From the NCBI GenBank assembly GCA_964249735.1, contig CAXUDP010000008.1:3526-67525 (forward strand): a DNA stretch of 64,000 nucleotides, read 5' to 3'. The position numbers and the translations under genes were made by a program. Of the stretch, positions 22,483-30,901 are shown piece after piece. The notes under the pieces are model-generated. The model was given only the letters and a program-made list of their open reading frames with translations, was not told the origin of the DNA and ran no database searches. How positions within the stretch are numbered: position 1 is the stretch's first letter; the number at the start of each line of letters is the position of its first letter. The DNA is from Lichenicola sp964249735. GTDB taxonomy: Bacteria > Pseudomonadota > Alphaproteobacteria > Acetobacterales > Acetobacteraceae.

Positions 22483-24516
22483 ATGGGCGGAATGCGGGGA
22501 CGACAGGAGGATTCGGGCGAAGGCGGCGCGATCATCATCGATCGCCGCTACCAGGTATTTCCCGGGACCTCGTGCGGCGAGTTCGCCGGACTGCCCGCCT
22601 TTGCGGTGGATCAGCGCACCCAGGGGGCCGACTCCGGTACGCGCGGCGGCGACCAGACCCTGCCATCGCTGGTCGCGGTCAAGACCCGTCGCGACGCGCC
22701 GCCACCGGCGAACCTGCCGTTGTTCCTCAACGCCTACAACACGGCGCTGCTGATGCCGGTCGCGCACGGCGCCGGAGGCGGCGACTACTGGATCGTCTGC
22801 GACGCGCCGCCGGGTCCGTCGCTGCGCGACAGCCTGACCGAGTCCGCCACCCCGCCGTCGGAAGCGGAGCTCGCCTCGGTCTATCTGCGTCCGCTGGCGT
22901 TGGCGCTGGGCCGCCTGCATGCGCTCGGGCTGGTACATCGCGGGGTTAGGCCGGCGAACCTGTACCGCTCGCTGGAAAGCGGCCGGATCCTGCTTGCACC
23001 CGCCTGCGTGATGCCGCCCGCCTTCGGGCAGCCCGCGATCTACGAACCGGCCTCGACCGGCATCTGCGCCCCTTCGGCGCGCGGCGCCGGACTGCCAGCG
23101 GACGACGTCTACGCGCTGGGAGCGGTGCTGCTGGAGCTGATGCTGGGCCATCCGCTGCTTCCCGATCTCGACGACGAGCGGATCGTGCACCGCAAGCTCG
23201 AGCTCGGCAGCTTCCAGGCCCTGGCCGGCAACGAGCGGCTGCCTCCGGTACTGGTGTCGCTGCTCCGCTCCATGCTGTCGGACGACCCGACCGCGCGACC
23301 CAGCCTGGCAGCGCTTGCCGAGCACGGGATCGGCGCGGAACGTCCGAAGGCGCCACGCCCTGAGCCGCGTGCGCCGCGGCCGCTGATGGTTGGCAGGATC
23401 CCGGTCTCCACCGCACGCTCGCTGGCGCTGGCCTTCGCCCGTCAGCCGATAGAGGCGCAGGTGCTGCTCCGCAGCGGCACGGTGGAGCAGTGGCTGCGTC
23501 GCGCGCTCGACCTTCCGCTGCTGGCCGCCCGCGTCACCGAGGCGCTCAGGGGTGCCACCGACCGCAACGCCGACGGTGCCGAGCAGATGGTGCTGATGCA
23601 GACGGTGGCGCTGCTCGATCCGCTGGCGCCGATGTTCTGGAGCGGCCGCTGGTTCTGGCCCGATGCCATCCCCGCGATGCTGGCGATGCAGCTCATCACC
23701 GGGACGGCCGACAACTTCATCGGCGAGGTGATCCGGCACGCCGCCCTGCGCCGCTGGGCGCTGCTGACCGGGCGCAGCGGGCTGCAGGTGTCCGAGGAGC
23801 TGGAACGCCGCAACGCCCGCGCGTCCCGGCTTCCGGTTCCGGCCCTGCGCATGCCGATGCTGGCCTACAGCCTGAACCCGTTCCTGGCCTGCAGCTCGGC
23901 CGCGCTCGGCGGGGCCTGCGTGCTGCGCTCCGACCAGCTGGTGACGGCGCTAGAGACCATGGCCAAAGGCAAGGCGCCGGCCGCGCGCCTGCTCGACACC
24001 CAGATGCTGGCGCTGCTGGCGGCGCGATCGGACACGCCGAACAACGGCAACGAGCTGACGGTGCCGTCGGACGCGGACGAGCGCCTGCTCGACCTGCAGG
24101 GGCTGGCGCAGGCGCAGCTGCAGAGCCGGAGCCGGATCCCGGGCGAGCCGGCGCCGGAACCGCTGGCCCTGCCCAAGCTGGCGGCCAGCCTGCTTCCGGT
24201 GACCCGCGAACGGCTGAACAACTGGCCGGGCAAGGGCCGTCGGATGCGCCGCCTGGAGCGGCTGGAGAAGGCGGCGGAGGCAGGCGACCTAGTCGAGATG
24301 CTGGAACTGAGCTGTCGCGACGCCGACTGGGCGGAGGACGAGGCGGCGCTGAACGCGGCGCGTGCCGAAGCGGACGGTCTCAGGGCGGCGCACCAGGACT
24401 CGCTCGACAACGCGCCGCAGCGCGCCCGTCAGGCACGGATGGCCGGGCGCGAGGTCGGCGTGATGGCAGGCGTGGTCGGCCTGCTCGGCGCGGTGCTGGT
24501 CGGGGTGCTGTCCTGA
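22483..24516 (+). CDS. membrane-anchored degenerate serine/threonine protein kinase (pseudokinase)
   Basis: A 677-residue protein whose first 330 residues follow the eukaryotic-like kinase fold. The ATP-binding Lys is kept (VAVK, about 67). ALGRLHALGLVHRGVRPANLY (about 140-161) stands where HRDLKPxN should be, with Gly replacing the catalytic Asp. No DFG is visible, while DDVYALGAVLLELMLGHPLLP and the late DPTARPSLAAL are typical. Residues 350-600 form an unrecognised helical region, and a C-terminal hydrophobic helix (GVMAGVVGLLGAVLVGVLS) is a likely membrane anchor. The stop overlaps the next gene's ATG. It is preceded by a CtrA box. Probably a signalling scaffold; function unknown. Confidence 0.82.
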   Translation: MGGMRGRQEDSGEGGAIIIDRRYQVFPGTSCGEFAGLPAFAVDQRTQGADSGTRGGDQTLPSLVAVKTRRDAPPPANLPLFLNAYNTALLMPVAHGAGGGDYWIVCDAPPGPSLRDSLTESATPPSEAELASVYLRPLALALGRLHALGLVHRGVRPANLYRSLESGRILLAPACVMPPAFGQPAIYEPASTGICAPSARGAGLPADDVYALGAVLLELMLGHPLLPDLDDERIVHRKLELGSFQALAGNERLPPVLVSLLRSMLSDDPTARPSLAALAEHGIGAERPKAPRPEPRAPRPLMVGRIPVSTARSLALAFARQPIEAQVLLRSGTVEQWLRRALDLPLLAARVTEALRGATDRNADGAEQMVLMQTVALLDPLAPMFWSGRWFWPDAIPAMLAMQLITGTADNFIGEVIRHAALRRWALLTGRSGLQVSEELERRNARASRLPVPALRMPMLAYSLNPFLACSSAALGGACVLRSDQLVTALETMAKGKAPAARLLDTQMLALLAARSDTPNNGNELTVPSDADERLLDLQGLAQAQLQSRSRIPGEPAPEPLALPKLAASLLPVTRERLNNWPGKGRRMRRLERLEKAAEAGDLVEMLELSCRDADWAEDEAALNAARAEADGLRAAHQDSLDNAPQRARQARMAGREVGVMAGVVGLLGAVLVGVLS

Positions 24517-25010
24517 TGGCAGGCAGCGCAACGGCAAAGAAGGCGAGGCCGCAGCCCTCGGTGGGGCGGCAGAACGCCCTGCTCTGGTGGGGCGGCCTCG
24601 GCTGCGGTGCGATCGTGGTGCTGTCGCCAGGCACGGCGGTGCTGCTGTCGTCGCTGCTGGTACCGGTCCTGCTCCTGGCGCTGCTGCCGGAGGAGGGACG
24701 AGGCGGGCGGATCATCCGAGCGGGGGTGCTGTTCGGGCTGGCGGGCAGCATCCATCCACTGCGCGCCCTGTGGGAGAGCGGCGGCTCGATCAACGTTTCG
24801 GTGGTGCTGATCCGCCAGCCGACCATGCTGCTCACGGCTTGGACGGCTATCGCAGCGAGCTGGTTCGCCAGCGAGGCCGCCTACATGGTGCTGCGCCTCG
24901 CCGCGGATCTGGCGGCGGCTTCACAGAGGCGTTCCCTGATGACGGCAATCGCCAGCCTGGAAGAGGAATGGGGATCGTTGACACCGCCGGCACGGGCAAA
25001 GCGACCCTGA
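24516..25010 (+). CDS. membrane protein coupled to the pseudokinase
   Basis: A 164-residue membrane protein with about three or four hydrophobic segments: LLWWGGLGCGAIVVLSPGTAV, LLSSLLVPVLLLALL, AGVLFGLAGSIHPL and AWTAIAASWFASEAAYMVLRL. The N-terminus is basic and the C-terminal tail is soluble and possibly helical. Its ATG shares a base with the pseudokinase stop (TGATG), so the two are made together and are likely to form a membrane complex. No family recognised. Confidence 0.72.
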   Translation: MAGSATAKKARPQPSVGRQNALLWWGGLGCGAIVVLSPGTAVLLSSLLVPVLLLALLPEEGRGGRIIRAGVLFGLAGSIHPLRALWESGGSINVSVVLIRQPTMLLTAWTAIAASWFASEAAYMVLRLAADLAAASQRRSLMTAIASLEEEWGSLTPPARAKRP

Positions 25011-25060
25011 CGGCGGCATGGGAACCGGACGGCCTGGGCCGCCACGGTTTCCTTGTCGCG

Positions 25061-25948
25061 TCAGGCTGCCTGGTCGGCCAGGCGACGGGTGGTCACCTGG
25101 GCCTTCATCGCCTTCTGCACCTTCTCGAAGGCACGGACCTCGATCTGGCGCACCCGCTCACGCGAGATGCCGTAGTGCTGGGAGAGGTCCTCCAGCGTCG
25201 ACGGCTCCTCGTTCAAGCGGCGCTCGACGAAGATGTGCCGCTCGCGGTCGTTCAGCGTGCGCAACGCATCGCCCAGTAACGCCTTGCGACCACTGTACTC
25301 CTCGCTTTCCGCCAGGGTCTGCTCCTGGGTCTCGGCGTCGTCGACCAGCCAGTCCTGCCACTCCCCCTCGCTGTCGGCGCGGACCGGAGCATTCAGGCTG
25401 TGGTCGGGAGCCGCCAGCCGGCGGTTCATGTTGACCACGTCCTGCTGGGACACGCCCAGGGTGGTGGCGATGTGGTCCACCTGTTCCGGCTGCAGGTCAC
25501 CGTCCTCGATCGCCTGCATCTGCCCCTTGAGGCGGCGCAGATTGAAGAACAGCTTCTTCTGCGCGGCCGTGGTGCCCATCTTCACCAGCGACCAGCTGTG
25601 CAGGATGTATTCCTGGATCGCAGCGCGGATCCACCACATCGCATAGGTCGCCAGCCGGAAGCCGCGATCCGGATCGAACCGCTTCACCGCCTGCATCATG
25701 CCGACATTGCCCTCGCTGATCAGCTCGCTGATCGGCAGGCCGTAGCCGCGATAGCCCATGGCGATCTTGGCAACCAGGCGCAGGTGCGAGGTGACCAGCT
25801 TGTGCGCGGCAGCTGAGTCCTCGGTATCGCGCCAGCGCTTGGACAGCGCCAGCTCCTCCTCGGGTGCCAGCATCGGGAACTTGCGGATATCCTGAAGGTA
25901 GCGCGAAAGGTTGCCTTCGGGACTGACATTGATAATAGCGGATACCAT
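25061..25948 (-). CDS. rpoH: RNA polymerase sigma-32 (heat-shock sigma factor)
   Basis: A 295-residue RpoH. Region 2 is intact (LVTSHLRLVAKIAMGYRGYGLPISELISEGNVGMMQAVKRFDPDRGFRLATYAMWWIRAAIQEYILHSW). The RpoH box follows (QKKLFFNLRRLKG), and region 4 ends with STLEDLSQHYGISRERVRQIEVRAFEKVQKAM. It directs transcription of chaperone and protease genes. AAAGGAG lies 8 nt before ATG 25948. The 200-nt leader with its own promoter is long enough for thermal control of translation, though I did not model it. Convergent with the pseudokinase operon. Confidence 0.96.
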   Translation of the reverse strand: MVSAIINVSPEGNLSRYLQDIRKFPMLAPEEELALSKRWRDTEDSAAAHKLVTSHLRLVAKIAMGYRGYGLPISELISEGNVGMMQAVKRFDPDRGFRLATYAMWWIRAAIQEYILHSWSLVKMGTTAAQKKLFFNLRRLKGQMQAIEDGDLQPEQVDHIATTLGVSQQDVVNMNRRLAAPDHSLNAPVRADSEGEWQDWLVDDAETQEQTLAESEEYSGRKALLGDALRTLNDRERHIFVERRLNEEPSTLEDLSQHYGISRERVRQIEVRAFEKVQKAMKAQVTTRRLADQAA

Positions 25949-26142
25949 CGAACGGCTCCTTTCGCCTGATCGGCTGCGGGATCTCGACTGTCCATACGGC
26001 ACAGCCGGAGCACGGTTTCGCAGGCCGTCAGCATGGGCGCGGGTAAGGACTTCACGTCCCTGAGACCCTCCCCGTTCAAACCGGCGGAGCAGCTTCAGGA
26101 CGTCCAGGCCGGCGGGCGCGCCCGCTCGTCGGAATGACGCTG

Positions 26143-26171
26143 AAGTAACAGGACCGGGCAGGTCCTGTCAA
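26143..26171 (-). promoter_or_regulatory. candidate rpoH promoter with inverted repeat in the spacer
   Basis: On the minus strand a perfect TTGACA (26171-26166) is followed after 17 nt by TTACTT (26148-26143). Overlapping the spacer is an inverted repeat, CAGGACC-N5-GGTCCTG (26149-26167), that could bind a regulator or act as the end of the rluD transcript. The distance to the rpoH ATG is about 195 nt. Confidence 0.5.
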
Positions 26172-26220
26172 GGAAACACCTGCCTCGGGTGGCTGAACCT
26201 TTCTTCATGTTCGTCGGGGC

Positions 26221-27210
26221 TTAGCCGTCGAACAGGGTGGCCCGCAGCGTGTGGAAGTCGTCCGGCGGGGCGGTCTCGAAGCGCATGGCCTGCCCGGTCG
26301 CCGGATGACGGAAACCGAGCACGGCGGCGTGCAGCGCCTGCCTCGGGAAGTCCAGCGCCGCCCGTCGAGACGTGTCGGGCAGCAGGCGCGCCGCGGCCGG
26401 GATGCGGCGCAGATAGACCGGATCGCCCAGCAGCGGGTGGCCTGCCTGGGCGAAATGCACCCGGATCTGGTGGGTGCGACCAGTCGCCAGCCGGCATTCC
26501 ATCAGGCTGACCGCGCCTCCAGCGGTCTGCAGCGTCCGGTAGTGGGTCAGGGCGGTCTTGCCGCCACGGGCCACCACCGCCATGCGCTTGCGGTCGCGCG
26601 GGTCGCGGCCGACGGCGCCCTCCAGCATTCCCTGCGGCGGGCTCGGCAGGCCCCAGCACAAGGCCAGATAGCTGCGCTCGATGTCCCGCTCGGCGAAGGC
26701 CCCGGACAGGGCGGCAAGGGCCTGCTCGGTCTTTGCCACCACCATCACGCCGGAAGTGTCCTTGTCGAGCCGGTGCACGATTCCCGGACGCCGCTCGCCG
26801 CCGATCCCGGGCAGGTCGTCGCCGCAATGCGCGAGCAGGGCGTTGACCAGGGTGCCGTCCTCGTTGCCGGGCGCCGGGTGCACCACCAGGCCGGCCGGCT
26901 TGTCGAGCACCAGCAGGCTGCCGTCCTCGTGCAGGATGCGGAACGGGATCGGCTGCGCGGCCGGACGCGCCGCGACCGGCGCCGGCGGGACCAGCTCGAA
27001 GCGCATGCCCGGACGCACCGGCTCGGCCGGCGCACGCACCGGCACACCGTCGCGCCGGACGTGGCCCGCCTCCATCAGCCCCTTGACCCGCGAGCGCGAC
27101 AGGCTAGGGGAGGCGTCGGCGAGGAACCGGTCGGTGCGCAGGCCGTCATGCGCGGGACCCGCGACCAGCAGCAGCGGCACGTCCGCCGGCAGGGTGGCAG
27201 GCTCCGTCAT
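26221..27210 (-). CDS. rluD: RluA/RluD family 23S rRNA pseudouridine synthase
   Basis: A 329-residue pseudouridine synthase. It has an N-terminal S4 RNA-binding domain (LRTDRFLADASPSLSRSRVKGLMEAGHVRRDG) and a catalytic domain with the motif GIVHRLDKDTSGVMVVAK, catalytic Asp at about 149. LVLDKPAGLVVHPAPG and CRLATGRTHQIRVHFAQAGHPLLGD are also typical. RluD modifies helix 69 of 23S rRNA; assignment to RluD rather than another RluA-family member rests on the S4 domain and on rpoH as neighbour, which is common in alphaproteobacteria. Confidence 0.88.
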   Translation of the reverse strand: MTEPATLPADVPLLLVAGPAHDGLRTDRFLADASPSLSRSRVKGLMEAGHVRRDGVPVRAPAEPVRPGMRFELVPPAPVAARPAAQPIPFRILHEDGSLLVLDKPAGLVVHPAPGNEDGTLVNALLAHCGDDLPGIGGERRPGIVHRLDKDTSGVMVVAKTEQALAALSGAFAERDIERSYLALCWGLPSPPQGMLEGAVGRDPRDRKRMAVVARGGKTALTHYRTLQTAGGAVSLMECRLATGRTHQIRVHFAQAGHPLLGDPVYLRRIPAAARLLPDTSRRAALDFPRQALHAAVLGFRHPATGQAMRFETAPPDDFHTLRATLFDG

Positions 27211-27245
27211 GGCGCCGGTGTAGACGCAAACGGAGGGGGCGGGAA

Positions 27246-27548
27246 ATGGGCGCGAGTCAGACGCGGGCGCTGCTGGCGCTGGTGATCGTCATGGGGGTGC
27301 TGATCCTCACAGGCACCGCCGGCCTGATCGCCGTGGTGGTGCACCGGCTGTCGCAGCCGCGGGCCATCGCAACCGCGGCGATCCCTGCCGTGCTGCCGCA
27401 GGAGCCGGAGGGCACCCGGATCACCACGCTGACGCGCCAGTCCGACACGGTGCTGGCGATCGCCCTGACCGGCGGCGGCCCGGACCGGGTCCTCCTGTGG
27501 GACCTCGCCGCTGGGCGTGCCGTCGCCGAGATCCGCCTCGGCCGCTGA
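27246..27548 (+). CDS. small membrane protein (DUF6476-like)
   Basis: A 100-residue protein with one N-terminal transmembrane helix (ALLALVIVMGVLILTGTAGLIAVVV), then a soluble C-terminal domain (LPQEPEGTRITTLTRQSDTVLAIALTGGGPDRVLLWDLAAGRAVAEIRLG) that resembles a short beta-propeller-like repeat. It is divergent from rluD with only 35 nt between the starts, the arrangement in which I recall DUF6476 proteins occurring. The family name is from memory and should be treated as tentative. Function unknown. Confidence 0.65.
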   Translation: MGASQTRALLALVIVMGVLILTGTAGLIAVVVHRLSQPRAIATAAIPAVLPQEPEGTRITTLTRQSDTVLAIALTGGGPDRVLLWDLAAGRAVAEIRLGR

Positions 27549-27639
27549 ACCTGGAACGTTGCGTCCTCGCGAGTGGCTGTGTTCCGCAGGGCACGACGTC
27601 CGACCAGATCGGCTTCACCGAGGCGGCTACTTAGCAGCG

Positions 27640-27752
27640 CAACCGCGACGCACGATGTCGGATCAAGCGTGCTGCAGAGCGAGACCGTGATGTGCATCAT
27701 CGACCAGAACGGCAAGCTGCCGCTCGGAAGCAACGTACCCACATCCACATGA
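27640..27752 (+). pseudogene. remnant of an IS110-like transposase N-terminus
   Basis: One frame reads VGSSVLQSETVMCIIDQNGK and ends at a TGA at 27752. This resembles the start of IS110-family transposases (pattern GLDVSLxxTSVCVVDENGK), whose first Asp begins the DEDD catalytic set; here that Asp is lost. There is no start codon in context and no remaining transposase. It lies in a 297-nt gap of reduced G+C content between a small membrane gene and an orphan gene, consistent with an old, mostly deleted insertion. Confidence 0.35.
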
Positions 27753-27845
27753 TGCTCGAAAGCCTAGGAGATAACCATACGGACGCCTTGCCTTCCGAGA
27801 CCCTCGTCCTCCTGCCTACAACCGGACTGGCATCGTCGGAACGAC

Positions 27846-28388
27846 ATGATGAACCCCGAAATCCTTCGATGTGCCCGGGTACCGCCTGAGCTGCCGTCAC
27901 CCTGGAAGGCCGCGCCGGTGTTTCATGTGGGCGGTCTTATGCATGTCGGCTTCGCGCCACGCCGGGACCTGCTGCTTGTCGTGGGCATGAACGGTTTTGG
28001 CCTCTTCGATACCGCAAACGGAACACGCATCGCGCGAGACGACGGCTTGTCTGCGACGCCTAAGCAGGCACGGTCCCTGACCGCTTCAGGCTTCGACATC
28101 CTTGAGGGAGAACTCATCGCCGTGGCCGGCATCTGGGGTGGGGGGCTGAAGCGCAACGCTCCCGACGGATGCTACCTGAGCCGTCAGGCTCCCAACTGGC
28201 CACACGAACGCGTCATCCTCGAAACACCTGACGGCTCTCGAGGCGGTCTCGGCCGGTCCCATACACTTGTCGCCGACGACCTCGTTTGTGAGTTGCAGGC
28301 TTATGGTTTCTCCGACACCGGCCGAAGCTTCGTCATAGCGACCTCGTGTGACTTGCGAATCTTCATGCGAGACGCTTCTGCAGCATAA
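27846..28388 (+). CDS. hypothetical protein, probably horizontally acquired
   Basis: A 180-residue soluble protein without signal peptide or transmembrane helix. Alternating hydrophobic strands (VFHVGGLMHVGFAPRRDLLLVVGMNGFGLFDTANGTRIARD; VAGIWGGGLKRN; FSDTGRSFVIATSCDLRIFMRDAS) suggest a beta-propeller-like sheet protein. G+C content is visibly below that of the neighbours, and an IS110-like remnant lies just upstream, so transfer is likely. GGAACGAC precedes the tandem ATG ATG. I do not recognise the family with confidence. Confidence 0.6.
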   Translation: MMNPEILRCARVPPELPSPWKAAPVFHVGGLMHVGFAPRRDLLLVVGMNGFGLFDTANGTRIARDDGLSATPKQARSLTASGFDILEGELIAVAGIWGGGLKRNAPDGCYLSRQAPNWPHERVILETPDGSRGGLGRSHTLVADDLVCELQAYGFSDTGRSFVIATSCDLRIFMRDASAA

Positions 28389-28566
28389 GGCGACGACAGG
28401 TCAGGGTCATGAAGCCGGACCGGTAGCTGTGCAGCGTTGGCCCTATGCGCCGTTTCCGCCTGCCCAGTCTCACCGCCGGAAGGCCGCTCCGGCTCCCGAA
28501 GGACACGCCGGCCGTGCCGCGCGACCGCGTTACGCCCACTCGGCGCACCCCAGCCCGGACGGACCC

Positions 28567-29340
28567 TCAGCTGCCGCTGAACCAGTTGTAGCCCTGGTCT
28601 TCCCAGTAGCCGCCCGAATAAGTGTTGGTGACGAACACCGCGGCGATGAACTTGGGGTTCTTGAAGCCGAGCTTGGTCGGGATTCGCAGCCGCATCGGGT
28701 AGCCGAACTCGGTTGGCAGCGGCTTGTTCTCGAAGTCGAGCGCCATGATGGTCTGCGGATGCAGCGCGGTCTGCATGTCGATCGAGGAATAATAGCGGTC
28801 GGCGCACTTGAAGCCGACATAGCGCGCGGTGGTGTCGGCGCCGATCCGGTGCAGGAACTCGCCGAACGGGGCGCCGCTCCATTGGCCGATAGCACTCCAT
28901 CCCTCGACGCAGATCAGCCGGGTGATCTGGCTCCGCTGTGGCAGGGCGCGCAGGCGCTTCACCGTCCAGGGCGTCTTGTCGGATACCAGCCCGGACACTT
29001 CGAGCTTCCAGTCGTCCTCGTCGAGATCCGGAGCATTGTCGATCGGATAAAAGGCGTTGAACGGGAACGGGCGGGTGATTCGGCTGGCGGCGTAGGTGGG
29101 GGCGAGGCGGGTCCGGTTGAACAGCAGCGCCTGCACCCGGTCGTTGAAACGCGACATCGCCAGCAACACCCGGTCCACCGCGTCGCCGTCGGCCAGGTTG
29201 CAGCCCGAGAGCATCGTCAGTGCGCCGAGCGACAGGCCCTGGCGGAGCAGCATGCGTCGGCTGACCCCGTCCAGACGCGGTTGCAGCGCCTCCAGCAGGG
29301 CGCGGCGCTCGGCGCGCGCGTCCGGCGTGCGGTCGCTCAC
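28567..29340 (-). CDS. periplasmic molybdopterin-dependent oxidoreductase (MsrP/sulfite-oxidase-like)
   Basis: A 257-residue protein of the sulfite-oxidase molybdopterin fold. Features are WKLEVSGLVSDKTPWTVKRLRALPQRSQITRLICVEGW, where the Cys is the expected Mo ligand, then YVGFKCADRYYSSIDM, PMRLRIPTKLGFKNPKFIAAVFVTN and a C-terminal GYWEDQGYNWFSG. The N-terminus has a twin-arginine motif (SRRMLLRQG) and a lipobox-like LSGC, implying a Tat-exported lipoprotein. Its GTG overlaps the stop of the cytochrome b gene (GTGA), which should feed it electrons. It is not a close MsrP match, so the substrate is unknown. Confidence 0.85.
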   Translation of the reverse strand: MSDRTPDARAERRALLEALQPRLDGVSRRMLLRQGLSLGALTMLSGCNLADGDAVDRVLLAMSRFNDRVQALLFNRTRLAPTYAASRITRPFPFNAFYPIDNAPDLDEDDWKLEVSGLVSDKTPWTVKRLRALPQRSQITRLICVEGWSAIGQWSGAPFGEFLHRIGADTTARYVGFKCADRYYSSIDMQTALHPQTIMALDFENKPLPTEFGYPMRLRIPTKLGFKNPKFIAAVFVTNTYSGGYWEDQGYNWFSGS

Positions 29341-29993
29341 GACTGGATCTCCTGCGGCTCGACATCGGTCGTGGCGCGGCCGGTGATCATTGCCGGCAGG
29401 GTCTTCGGCACCACCGCCACCAGAAGGAGGTGCACCACCACGAACAGCACGATCCCGCTCATGGCGAAGAAGTGGATCCAGCGCATGGTGGGATACCCGC
29501 CGAATAGGTCGTCGACCACCTGCAGCTGCACCGGCTTCCACAAGCCGAGACCGGAAACCAGCGCCGCCACGCCGAGCAGGAGCACGACGACGTAGAGCAG
29601 GCGCTGCACGGCGTTATAGGTGCCGAGCTTGTGGTGCAGCCGGAAGGTCAGCGCCTCGCGCAGGTCGCGCCACACCGTCCGCGGCGTCAGAGGCAGGAAG
29701 GAGCGCATGAAGTGCCGGCCGCCGAGCCCGTAGGCGAAGTAGATCGTGGCGTTGCCGACCAGCAGCCACATCGCCGCCAGGTGCCAGGCTATCCCGCCGC
29801 CGAGCCAGCCGCCGAGCGTGGCCCAGGCCGGAAACTCGAACGGCAGCAGGGGCGACGCGTTGTAGATCTGCCACCCACTCGACACCATCATCACCAGCGC
29901 GACCGCGTTCACCCAATGGGTCAAGCGGACCACCAGGGGGTGGACGATGACGACCCGCCTGGTCCTGGCCGGACCGGCCGTCGTGTCGGACAT
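29337..29993 (-). CDS. cytochrome b561-type membrane subunit
   Basis: A 218-residue four-helix di-haem cytochrome b of the b561/Ni-hydrogenase type. Helices include LTHWVNAVALVMMVSSGWQIY, IAWHLAAMWLLVGNATIYFAYGL, LLYVVVLLLGVAALVSGLGLW and IHFFAMSGIVLFVVVHLLLVAVV, with haem-ligand histidines in the first, second and fourth. It probably passes quinol electrons to the periplasmic molybdoenzyme encoded immediately downstream with a 4-nt overlap. Confidence 0.88.
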   Translation of the reverse strand: MSDTTAGPARTRRVVIVHPLVVRLTHWVNAVALVMMVSSGWQIYNASPLLPFEFPAWATLGGWLGGGIAWHLAAMWLLVGNATIYFAYGLGGRHFMRSFLPLTPRTVWRDLREALTFRLHHKLGTYNAVQRLLYVVVLLLGVAALVSGLGLWKPVQLQVVDDLFGGYPTMRWIHFFAMSGIVLFVVVHLLLVAVVPKTLPAMITGRATTDVEPQEIQS

Positions 29994-30059
29994 GATGCGG
30001 AACTCCCGGGCCGGTCGAACGCGCTCTGTCGCGCCGATCCGGCCTCATATGGGGAGAGA

Positions 30060-30650
30060 CTACATCGGCGGCACGGTCCCGTCTTCGCCGATGATGATGC
30101 GCTTGGCGTCCACGCTGCCGTCGGTGCCTTTGGGTCCGAACGCGACCACGTGCGCGCCGGGCTTCAGCAGCGCCTTCGAGCCAGGCTCCAGGTCCACCAC
30201 CGGCACGTCGTCGGGCACCAGCAGCTTCTTCTGGCCACCCTTGTAGTCGACGGTCATGGTGCGGCCGCTGGTGCCGACCACCGAGCCGATGGTGCCGTTG
30301 GTCATCGACGAGTTCTTGCCGAGGTCCCAGCCGTAGTTGCCCTCGCCGGCGCCGCGCATGCTCTCGGGGAACACCGTGACCTCCAGCGCCTTCAGCGTGC
30401 CGTCCGGCTGCGGCACCGCGGCGGTGCCGATGAACCGGCCGCTCTGCACCGCGGTCAGACTGGCCTTGGTGGCGCCGACATAGCCGGTGTCGGCGGTGGT
30501 CTTCAGCGTGACGGTGCCGGCATGGCTGCGCAGGGTGACGCTGTCGCCGTCGACGGCGGTGATCACGCCACGTGTGCGTGGCGGCACCTGGGCCAGTGCG
30601 GTGCCGGCGGTCAGCGCGAGGAGCAGGCTGGCGGCGGTAAGGGATCTCAT
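30060..30650 (-). CDS. secreted protein, DUF5666-like beta-rich
   Basis: A 196-residue exported protein with a clear Sec signal (MRSLTAASLLLALTAGTALA-Q). The mature part has repeated beta motifs of the kind seen in DUF5666-like domains: TRGVITAVDGDSVTLRSHAGTVTLKTTADTGYVG, IGSVVGTSGRTMTVDYKGGQKKLLVPDDVPVV, LKPGAHVVAFGPKGTDGSVDAKRIIIGEDG. AGGA lies 8 nt before ATG 30650. It sits upstream of the cytochrome b and molybdoenzyme genes in the same direction, suggesting a three-gene periplasmic unit. Role unknown. Confidence 0.72.
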   Translation of the reverse strand: MRSLTAASLLLALTAGTALAQVPPRTRGVITAVDGDSVTLRSHAGTVTLKTTADTGYVGATKASLTAVQSGRFIGTAAVPQPDGTLKALEVTVFPESMRGAGEGNYGWDLGKNSSMTNGTIGSVVGTSGRTMTVDYKGGQKKLLVPDDVPVVDLEPGSKALLKPGAHVVAFGPKGTDGSVDAKRIIIGEDGTVPPM

Positions 30651-30901
30651 GGTCGTGGTCCTGTTCTGCCGGCGGTTGGCGGGCAACGGCTCCGCGTCGC
30701 GGCGGGCGATCTACGTTCGGCGGGCAGACGGGTTGCCCTCCCGTCCCAAGCCACATCCCAGACAAAGTTGCTTCCTGGTTAATCACAGGCTGCACAGAAG
30801 ATATGCAGACACGGGTGTCGACCCGGTTCCGGGGCGACACTAGATGTCCGGTCCCCTGCGGGACGGTATGGCCGTTCCGCGCTGAATCGGACCTTCCCCT
30901 C

